Origin: Parapusillimonas granuli
GTDB lineage: Bacteria > Pseudomonadota > Gammaproteobacteria > Burkholderiales > Burkholderiaceae_B
Direction of reading: 5' to 3'
Assembly: GCF_013416525.1 (NCBI RefSeq)
Contig: NZ_JACCEM010000005.1
Coordinates: 124,001-188,000, forward strand
DNA: 64,000 nt
The notes under the pieces were generated by a model. That model saw only the letters and a list, made by a program, of their open reading frames with translations, had not been told where the DNA came from and did no database searches. Positions 34,880 to 43,067 of this stretch are shown piece after piece (within the stretch, counting starts at the first letter, position 1; every line of letters starts with the position of its first letter). The position numbers were made by a program, and so were the translations under genes.

Positions 34880-36952
34880 CTACAACCCTATCGATGCCGT
34901 ATCGATATCCGGCAGGCCGATGATCTTCAGCGCGCTCAGGTCCGGCCCCGCGGACGTGATGTCCACCACGGCGTCGCCCGTCGCGTTGAAACCGGCGGTG
35001 CCGTCGTTCAGGACCAGATAGGTCCGGCCGGCGGAGCTGATCGCCGCGGCGCCGTTCGCGGCGAACGATTCCGCGGTCAGGACCGCCGCCAGGCTGGCGG
35101 CGTCCATGGTGTCGACGCTGCCGGTCACCACGCTTGCGGGCGCCACCGTCGAGTTCCCGACGATGAAGTCGCTGCCGACGTCGAAGTCCGCGATCAGGTC
35201 GATGGCGCCGAGATTGGACGTGGACACGTCGTTCAACACGAAGAAATCGGCGCCGGCGCCGCCGATCAGGGCGTCGGAGCCCGCGCCGCCGATCAGGGCC
35301 TGGCTGCCGTTGCCGCCGACCAGCGCCTCACCGCCGTCGCCGGCGCGTATGACGCCGCCGTCGCTGATGTTGATTCTGGCCGTTTGATAGACGGGCCCTC
35401 CTTCGACCAGGCTGGTATCGGGGATCAGGAAGGTCATGGTGTCCGAGCGGGCGCCGGTGACCTCGACGTTGGCCGCGGAATCGGTGAACCAGATTCCGAC
35501 GCTGTCGCCGGTGTAGTCCTCCCATATCCACTGGGTGCCGTCATGTTCCGCGCCGCGCACCTCCATGGCGGCAAGGTTCAGCCCCGCCACGCCGCGCAGG
35601 TCGATGACGTCCCCGGATTCGGCATCGTAGTCGCCCACGGTGATGACGCTCGGCGTGCCGGCCGTGGCGGCGATCACGAAGGTATCGGCGCCGTCGCCCC
35701 CGAGGGCGGTCTGCCCATCGGCGATCGCAATGGTGTCGTCGCCGCCCATGGCCTCTATGGTCAGGCCGGCCAGGGTCGCGCCGGACAGATCGATGTCGTC
35801 GCTTTCCTCGGTGCCCTGGGCGGTCACCGTGCCCGCGCCCACGACGCTCAGTTGTTCAAGGTCGCTGAACGAGCCGACCAGGTGCTGGCCGTCGGCCAGG
35901 GTGACGGTGGCTGATCCGTCCAGCGGCAAGGTGTCGGCGGCGATGAAGCCGCCGCGCGCGAACGCGGCGCCGCCGTCTTCGTTGATCAGCGTGATGTCGC
36001 CTTCGGCGGAGCCTGCGAAGGTGATGACGCCGCCGGTGTCGACCAGCGAGAAAGGCTGTTCGAAGGAATCCGGCAGGCGAACGGGCTCATCCGGCGTCCA
36101 TCCTTCCGGAACGGTCAGCAGCGCGCCGTCGGGATGCACATAGTCCTGCGGGATTTCCCAGTTGGACGGCAGTTCGAAGCCTTCCGGCGGCGTGAATTCA
36201 GGCAGGAAGGGGGCGACCTGGCCGACCCGCGCCAGGGCCGCGTCGGTGTGCCCGGCTTCGATGGCTTCCTGGAAGACGGGGTCTTCCGAGAACAGGGCGA
36301 GGTCCAGGCCGTTGCCCAGGTTGCGGCCTTCGGCCAGGCCGTAGGTGAGCAGGTGCTCCAGCGCGGTGGTGGCGCCTTCATCCACCGCCGCGGCCACGTC
36401 CGAATTCTCGGCCAGGTAGGCGCCCAGCACGATGACCATGTTGGGATTGCGGCCCTCGTGGATGCCGTAGCGCTGGAAGTGTTCCGTGGCGGTCGTGGCG
36501 CCGGCCTCCACCGCCAGCCCCACGTCGGGATTGGCGGCCAGGTATTGTTCCGCGTCGAAGAAGGCGAGCGGCGAGCGGTCTTCCGCCGCGCCGTACATCT
36601 GGAAATGCTCATACGCCGATAGGGCGCCGCTTTCCACCGCCTCGGCCACGTCGGGATTCTGTTCCAGGTAGTAGTCCACGTTGAAATAAGGGCTGGCCGC
36701 ACGGCCCTCGGCATGGCCGAATTGTACGAAATGTCCATAGGCCGTCTGCGTGCCGGCGGCGACGGCGTCCGCCACGTCGGAGTTATGGGCCAGATAGAAA
36801 TCGGCGTCGAACAGGGCGCTGGGTGAGCGCCCTTCGTTGACGCCGTACATCTCGAAGTGCTGCTCGGGCGTTGTATCGCCCGCCGCCACGGCGGCAGCCA
36901 CGTCGGGATTGTTGGCTAGATACCACTGGCTATCAAAGAACTTCAATGCCAT
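34880..36952 (-). CDS. Large acidic repeat-containing surface protein with RTX-like motifs and a type I secretion-style C-terminus
   Basis: A 690-residue acidic protein without an N-terminal signal peptide. I start at the ATG at 36952, which has a GGAG site. An upstream frame start at 37012 lacks one. Residues 5-212 are five tandem repeats of about 42 residues with the core YLxxNPDVAxAVxxG, then HFxxYGxxEGRxP. The middle (about 260-560) is beta-rich and Asp/Gly-rich. Calcium-type glycine repeats (GGDGADTFVIA; a GGxGxxxLIGGAGxD run near 570-600) precede a C-terminus with RTYLVLNDGTAGF, similar to S-layer and 'bluetail' type I-secreted proteins. I infer type I secretion to the cell surface. No exporter genes are in the window. 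The specific function is unknown: adhesin, S-layer-like or matrix protein. Confidence 0.8.
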   Translation of the reverse strand: MALKFFDSQWYLANNPDVAAAVAAGDTTPEQHFEMYGVNEGRSPSALFDADFYLAHNSDVADAVAAGTQTAYGHFVQFGHAEGRAASPYFNVDYYLEQNPDVAEAVESGALSAYEHFQMYGAAEDRSPLAFFDAEQYLAANPDVGLAVEAGATTATEHFQRYGIHEGRNPNMVIVLGAYLAENSDVAAAVDEGATTALEHLLTYGLAEGRNLGNGLDLALFSEDPVFQEAIEAGHTDAALARVGQVAPFLPEFTPPEGFELPSNWEIPQDYVHPDGALLTVPEGWTPDEPVRLPDSFEQPFSLVDTGGVITFAGSAEGDITLINEDGGAAFARGGFIAADTLPLDGSATVTLADGQHLVGSFSDLEQLSVVGAGTVTAQGTEESDDIDLSGATLAGLTIEAMGGDDTIAIADGQTALGGDGADTFVIAATAGTPSVITVGDYDAESGDVIDLRGVAGLNLAAMEVRGAEHDGTQWIWEDYTGDSVGIWFTDSAANVEVTGARSDTMTFLIPDTSLVEGGPVYQTARINISDGGVIRAGDGGEALVGGNGSQALIGGAGSDALIGGAGADFFVLNDVSTSNLGAIDLIADFDVGSDFIVGNSTVAPASVVTGSVDTMDAASLAAVLTAESFAANGAAAISSAGRTYLVLNDGTAGFNATGDAVVDITSAGPDLSALKIIGLPDIDTASIGL
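36317..36940 (-). repeat. Five coding tandem repeats of about 42 codons
   Basis: The DNA encodes residues 5-212 of the surface protein as five imperfect repeats (about 5-43, 48-87, 90-128, 131-170, 175-212), with a degenerate sixth at about 217-245. Each has an aromatic lead-in, (N/S)PDVA-AV, a small-residue turn, EHF and YG-EGR. The Asp and Asn pattern suggests ligand or metal contacts, but I know of no proven role for this repeat. Confidence 0.8.
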
Positions 36953-37046
36953 CGGAGATCTCCTTGGGGTAGGTTGAAACGAGACCCCGGGCAGCAAACT
37001 CTGTTCCCGCATACAGGATTACCCTTATTGCGGCATGTGCGCGCGT

Positions 37047-37099
37047 GATTCAAAATCCGATTAATAAGAAAAATATTACCGTTTTTCGGAAATCAATTA
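37047..37099 (+). promoter_or_regulatory. Shared 53-bp upstream element, copy 1
   Basis: This element aligns without gaps to 41696-41748, matching at 43 of 53 bases. The identical blocks are GATTCAAAATCC, ATAAGAAAAA and TTTTTCGGAAAT. It contains an inverted repeat, GAAAAA-N8-TTTTTC (37068-37087), and an 11-bp near-palindrome, GATTCAAAATC. It begins 71 bases before the binding-protein start codon and ends just before the AGAGGAG ribosome site. A common operator/promoter, probably for the IclR protein at 40864-41676, is the simplest reading. Confidence 0.7.
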
Positions 37100-37117
37100 C
37101 CTCAAAGAGGAGACAAC

Positions 37118-37975
37118 ATGAAGCTTGCATTGAAAAAGCTATGCGGGGCGTTTTCCCTGCTCGCCGCTTGCGGCGCGGCCGCGCTCGCTCCGGCCGCCGC
37201 GTCGGCGCAGGCCCAGACGGATTCGCGCCTGGACACCATCCTGAAGCGCGACAAGCTGATCGTCGCCACGTTCAGCACCGCGCCCCCATTCGGCTATACG
37301 GACGAAAAGGGCAAGCTGGTGGGCTTCGACATCGACATTTCCAGGCTGATCGCCAAGTCCCTGCTCGGCGACGAGAACAAAGTCGAATTCGTGTCCGTCA
37401 CCAGCGAAGGGCGCTGGCCGGCGGTGGCATCGGGCCGGGCCGACATCGGCGTGGCGTCGACCACCGTCTACCCGGACCGCGCGATACGCGTCGCATTCAC
37501 GCGTCCCTACATCGATTCGGGCATGTCGGTGGCCGTGCGCAAGGACGCGAACGTCAACACCCTGGCCGAGCTGAACAGCAGCAAATACACCCTGGCCAAT
37601 CTGAGCAACCCGCAAATGATGGACCGGCAGAAGCGATTCCTGCCCGACATCAAAGTGCTGACTTTCGATACGCCCAGCAGCCAGTTCCTGGCATTGAAGT
37701 CGGGCCAGGCCCAGGCCATGCAGATGGATACGCCGGTCCTGAACTGGTATGCGGCGAACAACCAGGAACTGAAAGTCCTGCCGGAGGCGCTGGCGGTGAC
37801 CTCGGGCAACGCCATCTTCATGAAGCAGGGGGATTTCCAGCTGTGGCTCTGGATGGACACCATGGTGCAGGAAATGACCGCGGGCTCGCGCTACAACGAG
37901 TACACGGAAATCTATCGCAAATGGTTCGGGCGCAATCCGCCTCCCCAGCGCTTCTACAGCATGGCGGCCAAATGA
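37118..37975 (+). CDS. Periplasmic binding protein of polar amino acid-type ABC transporter (family 3)
   Basis: A 285-residue solute-binding protein with a signal peptide of about 32 residues (ending near ASAQA). Family-3 features are PPFGYTDEKGKLVGFDIDIS near 53-72, the RWPAVASGRADIGV loop near 100-113, and RKWFG at the end. The residues contacting amino acid ligands in this family (an Arg after the DxG region and a C-terminal Asp) are not all obvious, so the ligand may be a related organic acid. It is separated from its likely permeases and ATPase (41770-43860) by a CoA-pathway operon, yet shares their upstream element. Confidence 0.9.
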   Translation: MKLALKKLCGAFSLLAACGAAALAPAAASAQAQTDSRLDTILKRDKLIVATFSTAPPFGYTDEKGKLVGFDIDISRLIAKSLLGDENKVEFVSVTSEGRWPAVASGRADIGVASTTVYPDRAIRVAFTRPYIDSGMSVAVRKDANVNTLAELNSSKYTLANLSNPQMMDRQKRFLPDIKVLTFDTPSSQFLALKSGQAQAMQMDTPVLNWYAANNQELKVLPEALAVTSGNAIFMKQGDFQLWLWMDTMVQEMTAGSRYNEYTEIYRKWFGRNPPPQRFYSMAAK

Positions 37976-38029
37976 CCGCGCGCGGTTTGGGTCGGGCGAA
38001 TACGAACATCAGGTAAGAGGCAAAGCTGA

Positions 38030-39268
38030 ATGAATCAATCACGACAAGGCGAGGAGAGCCCGGGCACGCAGCGCAGGGCCGGGCCGCTGAGCGGCATGCG
38101 CGTCATCGACGCCGGATCGATGATCGCGGGTCCGCTCGCCGCCACGCAGTTGGCGGACTTCGGGGCCGACGTCATCAAGATCGAAATGCCCGGCATAGGC
38201 GATTCCATACGCCAGTGGGCGCCCATGAAAGAGGGGCGCTCCCTGTGGTGGAAGGTGATCGGGCGCAACAAGCGGCTGCTGACGCTCAAGCTGTCGGACC
38301 CCGACGGGCAGGAGATCTTCCGCGAATTGGTGCGGTCCGCGGACATCGTCATCGAGAACTACAAGCCCGGCACCTTCGAGCGCTGGGGGCTGGGCTATGC
38401 GGAGCTGTCGAAGATCAACCCCCGCCTGGTGCTGGTGCGCGTCTCGGGCTTCGGCCAGACGGGCCCCTACTCGCAGCGCGGGGGATACGGCACGATCGCG
38501 GAGGCTTTTTCCGGCATCCCGTCCTTCACCGGCTTTCCCGACAAGCCGCCGACATTGCCGGGCTTTCCCATGGCCGATTCCGTGGCGTCCACCTTCGCGG
38601 CGATGTCGGCGATGTTCGCCATTTACAACCGCGACCACAACGGCGGCAAGGGCCAGGAAGTGGACGTCAGCCTCTACGAGCCCTTGTTCCGCCTGGTCGA
38701 GGCGCAGGTGATCGGCTTCGATCAGCTCGGCATCGTCAAGCAACGGCAGGGCAACCGCCTGGCGGAGGACTCGCCGCGCAATACGTATCAGACGCGCGAC
38801 GGGGTGTGGATAGGCATTTCCGCCAGCTCGCAGCGGACCTATGAACGCCTCGCCCACGCGATCGGCATGCCGGAGCTGATCGACGACCCCAGGTTCGTCG
38901 ACAACGCTTCCCGCTGCGAACACGACCAGGCGCTGGATGCCTTGCTGGCCGCATGGTTCGCGCAGCGCGACAGCCAGGACGTGATGAGCCTGTTCGAGCG
39001 CGCGGACGTCGTCGCCGGACCGGTCATCGACATCCGCGACATCTTTGCCGACCCGCACTATCGGGCCAGGGAAAACATCGTCCAGGCCCAGGACGACGAT
39101 TTCGGATCGGTGCGCATGCAGAGCGTCGTGCCCAAGTTCGCCGCGACGCCCGGCGAAGTGCGGCACGCGGGCCGGCGGCTGGGCGCCGACAACCGGGAAA
39201 TCTATATCGGGGAACTGGGCATGACGGAGCAGAAGCTTTCCGAACTGCAATCGAAGGGAGTCATCTGA
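38030..39268 (+). CDS. Family III CoA-transferase (CaiB/BaiF type)
   Basis: A 412-residue CoA-transferase. Diagnostic segments are MRVIDAGSMIAGPLAATQLA then DFGADVIKIEMPG (about 23-55), RNKRLLTLKL near 79 and SGFGQTGPYSQRGGY (139-153). The catalytic Asp is Asp183 in FPMADSVAS. It lies 54 bases after the binding-protein gene and is followed without gap by the thiolase-like gene. It presumably converts the imported acid to its CoA ester, using a CoA-ester donor, for the enzymes encoded next. It is only a moderate relative of the CoA-transferase at 28561. Confidence 0.92.
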   Translation: MNQSRQGEESPGTQRRAGPLSGMRVIDAGSMIAGPLAATQLADFGADVIKIEMPGIGDSIRQWAPMKEGRSLWWKVIGRNKRLLTLKLSDPDGQEIFRELVRSADIVIENYKPGTFERWGLGYAELSKINPRLVLVRVSGFGQTGPYSQRGGYGTIAEAFSGIPSFTGFPDKPPTLPGFPMADSVASTFAAMSAMFAIYNRDHNGGKGQEVDVSLYEPLFRLVEAQVIGFDQLGIVKQRQGNRLAEDSPRNTYQTRDGVWIGISASSQRTYERLAHAIGMPELIDDPRFVDNASRCEHDQALDALLAAWFAQRDSQDVMSLFERADVVAGPVIDIRDIFADPHYRARENIVQAQDDDFGSVRMQSVVPKFAATPGEVRHAGRRLGADNREIYIGELGMTEQKLSELQSKGVI

Positions 39269-40429
39269 ATGAGCAAGCTTTTCGATGGGGTGCGCATCGT
39301 CGGCGCCGGGCAAACCGCTTATGCGAAGCGATCGCCGCATGGCGTGCACCGGCTGCTGTACCAGGCGGGCACGGCGGCGCTGCGGGACGCGGGGCTGGAA
39401 TGGGGCAGCGTCGACGGCTTGGCGGTCACTTCCTTCATGCTTCCGCCCGACAACGTGGCGATCGTGGCCGAGCACCTGGGCATACAGCCGCGCTTCATGT
39501 TCCAAGGGGTCTATGGTGGCGCTTCGGGCATCATCGGCATGGCCCATGCCGCCCGCGCCATCCGCGACGGCGCGTGCGACGTGGCGGTCGTGGCCGCCGC
39601 CGACGCCTTCGACGTGACCTCGCACAACGCCACGCTGGATCATTTCAATACGTCGGTGCGCGATTTCATGTCGCCGCAGGGCTTCGGCGGCGCCAACGGC
39701 ATGTTCGCCCTGCATACGCGTCTGTACATGGAGCGCCATGGCGCGACGCGCGAAGACTTCGGCCGGTTCTGCATTGCGCTGCGCGCCAATGCGCTGCGCA
39801 ACCCGAACGCCTTGTTCAAAGAGGCGCTGACGATGGACGCCTACTTGAATGCGCGGCAGATCGCCGACCCCTTGCGGCTGTACGACTGCGTCATGCCCTG
39901 CGTGGGGGGGGACGCCATCGTGCTGGCGTCCGAGAAAATCGCCGCCGGGCTCGAAGGGCCCAGCCTGCGCATCCTGGCATCCGAGGAAATCCACAACTAT
40001 CTCGCCCATGACGTATACGGCCTGCCCGGCGGCTGGGAAGGGTTCGCCGACCGGCTTTACGAGCGAGCCGGCTGCGGCCCGTCCGACCTTCATTTCGCGC
40101 AGGTGTACGACGACTACCCCGTCATGTCCTTCGTGCAGCTCGAAGGCCTGGGGATTTCCCCCAAGGGGCGAACCGCCCGGTTCCTGCGTGAAACGGACAT
40201 CACCGTCGATGGAGAATTTCCCGTGAATACGGGCGGCGGCCAGTTGTCCGCGGGGCAGGCCGGCGCATCCGGCGGCATGATCGGCCTGGTGGAAGGGGTC
40301 ACACAGCTGCTGGGCAAGGCGGAAGGCCGCCAAGTCAAGTGCAAGCGGGGCGTGGTGTCGGGCTACGGCATGGTGGCCTACGGGCGCGGCCTGTCGTCCA
40401 GCGCGGCTATTCTTGAAAGGGTGGAATGA
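39269..40429 (+). CDS. Thiolase-like (SCP-x/lipid-transfer type) protein lacking the nucleophilic Cys
   Basis: A 386-residue thiolase-fold protein of the SCP-x/Ltp group. The loop that carries the acyl-accepting Cys in true thiolases reads QGVYGGASGIIGM near residues 78-90, with no Cys. The C-terminal glycine-rich loop NTGGGQLSAGQAGASGG lies near 328-344. In steroid side-chain degradation, Ltp2-type proteins of this sort pair with a DUF35 protein and act as retro-aldolases on acyl-CoA. The same pairing is present here (four-base overlap with the DUF35 gene). I therefore expect C-C cleavage of a beta-hydroxyacyl-CoA rather than classical thiolysis (inference). Confidence 0.88.
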   Translation: MSKLFDGVRIVGAGQTAYAKRSPHGVHRLLYQAGTAALRDAGLEWGSVDGLAVTSFMLPPDNVAIVAEHLGIQPRFMFQGVYGGASGIIGMAHAARAIRDGACDVAVVAAADAFDVTSHNATLDHFNTSVRDFMSPQGFGGANGMFALHTRLYMERHGATREDFGRFCIALRANALRNPNALFKEALTMDAYLNARQIADPLRLYDCVMPCVGGDAIVLASEKIAAGLEGPSLRILASEEIHNYLAHDVYGLPGGWEGFADRLYERAGCGPSDLHFAQVYDDYPVMSFVQLEGLGISPKGRTARFLRETDITVDGEFPVNTGGGQLSAGQAGASGGMIGLVEGVTQLLGKAEGRQVKCKRGVVSGYGMVAYGRGLSSSAAILERVE

Positions 40430-40857
40430 AAATGTCAGGGCATCAAATCACAGCCAAGCCGCAGCCGCGCGTCAATGAGGTCAGCGAACCCTTCTGGACC
40501 GGGGTGAACGAAGGCCGCATCCGTCTGCAGCGCTGCTTGAACGAGTCTTGCGGAAGGGTGATCTTCTATCCCCGGGTGTGTTGTCCGTTTTGCCATGGGT
40601 CGGAACTGGAATGGACGGACGCGGCGGGCGACGGCAAGGTGATCTCCCACACCACGATACACCGGGCGCACCACGACGGGTTCAACGGGGAGCTTCCTTA
40701 TGTTTTCGCGGCGGTGGAGCTGGCCGAGGGGGTCATATTCTATGGCCAGCTGCGGGGCGCGCCGACCGACGGGACCTCTCTGGTGGGCAGCAAGGTCAGG
40801 GCGGAATTCTCCGAGCATGGGCCCGATCGCAAGATCGTCGTGTTCAGGCCGGCATAG
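40426..40857 (+). CDS. DUF35 / OB-fold zinc-ribbon protein, partner of the thiolase-like enzyme
   Basis: A 143-residue protein with an N-terminal helix (EPFWTGVNEGRIRLQRC), a rubredoxin-like zinc ribbon (Cys37, Cys42, then Cys53 and Cys56 in CCPFCHG) and a C-terminal OB fold. This is the standard two-domain DUF35 arrangement. Such proteins form complexes with thiolase-fold enzymes and are needed for activity in acetoacetyl-CoA thiolase/HMG-CoA synthase and Ltp aldolase systems. The start overlaps the thiolase-like stop as ATGA. An alternative ATG lies six bases downstream. It converges on the IclR gene with six bases between stops. Confidence 0.92.
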   Translation: MKMSGHQITAKPQPRVNEVSEPFWTGVNEGRIRLQRCLNESCGRVIFYPRVCCPFCHGSELEWTDAAGDGKVISHTTIHRAHHDGFNGELPYVFAAVELAEGVIFYGQLRGAPTDGTSLVGSKVRAEFSEHGPDRKIVVFRPA

Positions 40858-40863
40858 CGGGTT

Positions 40864-41676
40864 TCAGTCGCCGGCCTGCGCCTCTTCGGAGGCGGCTGCG
40901 ATTTTTTGCGCCGCCGTCCGCAGGGCCGGCAGGAAGTCCTTGATGCGCTCGAAAGGCATCCTGGCGGTGGGCACGTACAGGCCCAGGCCCGCCATCAGCT
41001 TGCCCGAGGCCAGCCTGATCGGGACCGCGCAGCCGACGAGCCCGGGCAGGAATTCTTCATTGTTGGCGGCCCAGCCTTGTTGCCGGACTTCTTCGATGGT
41101 GGCCCTGAATCTGTCTTTGGACATGATGGTGCCGGGCGCCAGCTGCGCGAAGTTGGCATCGGCGAGCCAGGCCTCGAACGCCGGCGGGCTCAATTCCGCC
41201 AGATACAGCTTGCCGATGGAGGTGCAGTGTATGGGCGAACGGCGGCCCTGCTCGAAATGCAGGCCGGGGGAGGGCGTGGTGCGCGCGGTGTCGATGTAGA
41301 CCACGTTGTCGTCGGCGCGCACGCCGATCTGGCAGGACTCGCCGATCTCGTTGGCCAGCGCGACCAGGATCTGGTGCGGGCGGTCCGTCCGCATCGCGGC
41401 TTCGGTGGCCGCCACGCCCAGCCGGACCAGCCCGGCGCCGACGATGAGTTTCTTGGACCCCATGGCGCGCTTGACCAGATTGCGCTTTTCCAGCTGGGCG
41501 GCCATGCGGTGCACCGTGGTCACCGGCAGGTCGCACAAAGCGGCCAGGTCGGTGACGGACAAGGGGCGCGCCGCGTCGGTCAACGCGGTGAGGATCGCGA
41601 TGGCGCGGTCCAGAGGTTGTTCAGCGGTTGTTTTGGAGACGGTTCTATTCATTGCCCAATTAGCGTTAGTACTCAT
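40864..41676 (-). CDS. IclR family transcriptional regulator
   Basis: An IclR protein of about 270 residues. The winged helix (LSVTDLAALCDLPVTTVHRM followed by AAQLEKRNLVKR) occupies about 15-75. The effector domain has GRRSPIHCTSIGKLYLAEL near 138-156. Start choice is open: 41676 (MSTNANWAMN) or the internal ATG at 41652, both with weak ribosome sites. The gene lies between two operons that share a 53-bp upstream element. It is divergent from the permease operon and convergent with the DUF35 gene, so it is the prime candidate for binding both copies. Confidence 0.9.
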   Translation of the reverse strand: MSTNANWAMNRTVSKTTAEQPLDRAIAILTALTDAARPLSVTDLAALCDLPVTTVHRMAAQLEKRNLVKRAMGSKKLIVGAGLVRLGVAATEAAMRTDRPHQILVALANEIGESCQIGVRADDNVVYIDTARTTPSPGLHFEQGRRSPIHCTSIGKLYLAELSPPAFEAWLADANFAQLAPGTIMSKDRFRATIEEVRQQGWAANNEEFLPGLVGCAVPIRLASGKLMAGLGLYVPTARMPFERIKDFLPALRTAAQKIAAASEEAQAGD

Positions 41677-41695
41677 TGACCGCTCAGGCGGCCAA

Positions 41696-41748
41696 GATTC
41701 AAAATCCACTTTATAAGAAAAAAACTTCCATTTTTCGGAAATATATCA
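41696..41748 (+). promoter_or_regulatory. Shared 53-bp upstream element, copy 2
   Basis: This is the counterpart of 37047-37099. It has the identical 12-, 10- and 12-base blocks and the same GAAAAA-N8-TTTTTC inverted repeat (41717-41736). It starts 74 bases before the permease start codon, almost the same distance as in copy 1 (71). It also lies 20 bases upstream of the divergent IclR start codon, so it could mediate autoregulation as well. Confidence 0.7.
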
Positions 41749-41769
41749 GCATACCACCGAGGAGAAACC

Positions 41770-42423
41770 ATGTCACTGGATCCGGCGTTCTTCCAGCGCA
41801 TCCTGGCGACGCTTTCCGAAGGCCTGTTCACCACCCTGGCGCTGGCCGCTCTGGCCATCAGCCTGTCCGCCTTGTGGGGCGTACCGTTGGTGATGGGCCT
41901 GCTTTCCCGTTCGCGGCTCTTGTCGCGCCTGACCGGCGCGTACATCGAAGTCGTGCGCAATACCCCCGTTCTGGTGCAGATGTTCTTCATCTTCTTCGGT
42001 TCCGGCACGCTGGGATATCCGCTATCCGGTTTCGCGACGGGCCTGATCGCCATGGTATTGCAAAACGGGGCGTACATCGCCGAAATCTACCGGGGCGGAA
42101 TCCAATCCATACCGGGCCAACAGACGGAGGGAGGCCTGGCGCTGGGGCTGACGCCGCTTCGGGCGTTCCGCATCGTCGTCCTGCCCCAGGCCTTGCGCAA
42201 GGTGATCCCGCCGCTTTCCAACCAGGGAATACTCATCATCAAGGACACTTCCTTGGTGGCGACGATATCCGTGGCCGAGCTGACTTTCCATGCGCGCATG
42301 CTTGCCGACCGCACCGCCGCCGTGTTCGAGATCTTCTTCACGCTGGCCGCGTTCTATTTGATCATAACCGCCGTCTTCGGGGGCGCGATGCGCCTGCTCG
42401 AGCGTCGCATAAGGATCGCATGA
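41770..42423 (+). CDS. Polar amino acid-type ABC transporter permease (HisM/GlnP family)
   Basis: A 217-residue permease of the three-to-five-helix amino acid family. The conserved GAYIEVVRNTPVLVQMFFIF segment is at about 56-75. The coupling region SIPGQQTEGGLALGLTPLRA is at about 112-131 and is followed by VVLPQALRKVIPPLSNQ. A GAGGAG site precedes the ATG. The stop overlaps the second permease start. It forms a heterodimeric pore with the next gene product. Confidence 0.92.
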   Translation: MSLDPAFFQRILATLSEGLFTTLALAALAISLSALWGVPLVMGLLSRSRLLSRLTGAYIEVVRNTPVLVQMFFIFFGSGTLGYPLSGFATGLIAMVLQNGAYIAEIYRGGIQSIPGQQTEGGLALGLTPLRAFRIVVLPQALRKVIPPLSNQGILIIKDTSLVATISVAELTFHARMLADRTAAVFEIFFTLAAFYLIITAVFGGAMRLLERRIRIA

Positions 42424-43067
42424 TGGAACTGCTGATCAACAGCCTGCCATTGCTCGGCATGGGCACGGTGACGACGCTCTACCTGTCGGCCGCGGCCATC
42501 GTGCTGTCCACGGCGCTTGGCCTGGCCTTCGCGTTATGCCAGCTGTATGGCGGGCTCTTGTTGCGCATCGTGGTCGAAATCTACCTGTACATCATGCGCG
42601 GCGTGCCTTTGCTGGTGCTGCTGTTCACCATGTATTACGCGGCGCCTTACGCCGGCATGGAAATCGACCCGACGACGGGCGGCATCGTGGTCATCGCCGC
42701 CTATTTCGGGGCCTTCATGACCGAAGTCTTCCGCGCCGCGGTGCTGTCCGTCCCGGTCGCGCAATGGGAGGCCGGCAAGGCGATAGGGCTCACCGGCAAG
42801 CGGATCTTCACGGACATCGTCGCCCGTCAGGCCATGCGGGTGGCGGGTCCCGCCTACGTCAACACATGCATCGGGGTGGTCAAGGGAACATCCCTGGTGG
42901 CGATCATCGGGCTGGTGGACCTGACCTACGTCGGGCGGCAGATCGTCGAACGCACGTTGGCGCCGTTCGAGATCTTCGGCTTCGTGGCCCTGGTCTATTT
43001 TCTTATTTGTTATGCGCTGTCCCGTTTGGGAAAGTATCTGGAAAGGCGGTTGAACTATGTCAATTGA
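42420..43067 (+). CDS. Polar amino acid-type ABC transporter permease, second subunit
   Basis: A 215-residue permease. The frame is open well upstream, but the ATGATG at 42420 overlapping the previous stop (ATGA) is the evident start. The coupling region SVPVAQWEAGKAIGLTGKRI is near 102-121, after the EIYLYIMRGVPLLVLLFTMY family segment. It overlaps the ATPase gene by eleven bases. Together with the 41770 permease and the 43057 ATPase it makes an importer with no binding protein in its own operon. The one at 37118 is the likely partner. Confidence 0.92.
   Translation: MMELLINSLPLLGMGTVTTLYLSAAAIVLSTALGLAFALCQLYGGLLLRIVVEIYLYIMRGVPLLVLLFTMYYAAPYAGMEIDPTTGGIVVIAAYFGAFMTEVFRAAVLSVPVAQWEAGKAIGLTGKRIFTDIVARQAMRVAGPAYVNTCIGVVKGTSLVAIIGLVDLTYVGRQIVERTLAPFEIFGFVALVYFLICYALSRLGKYLERRLNYVN

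Noticed and set aside
34880-36952. The surface-protein gene as a sign of a prophage or horizontally inserted element.
   Set aside because: No integrase, att-like direct repeats, tRNA or base-composition break at its borders. Its GC content looks like that of its neighbours.
38039-40333. A 764-codon open frame on the minus strand opposite the CoA-transferase and thiolase-like genes.
   Set aside because: Its translation is rich in Arg, His, Gln and Gly with no recognisable domain, and the plus strand carries two clear enzymes. It is a GC-driven antisense frame, like those at 15324-17111, 18843-21044 and 12480-14135.
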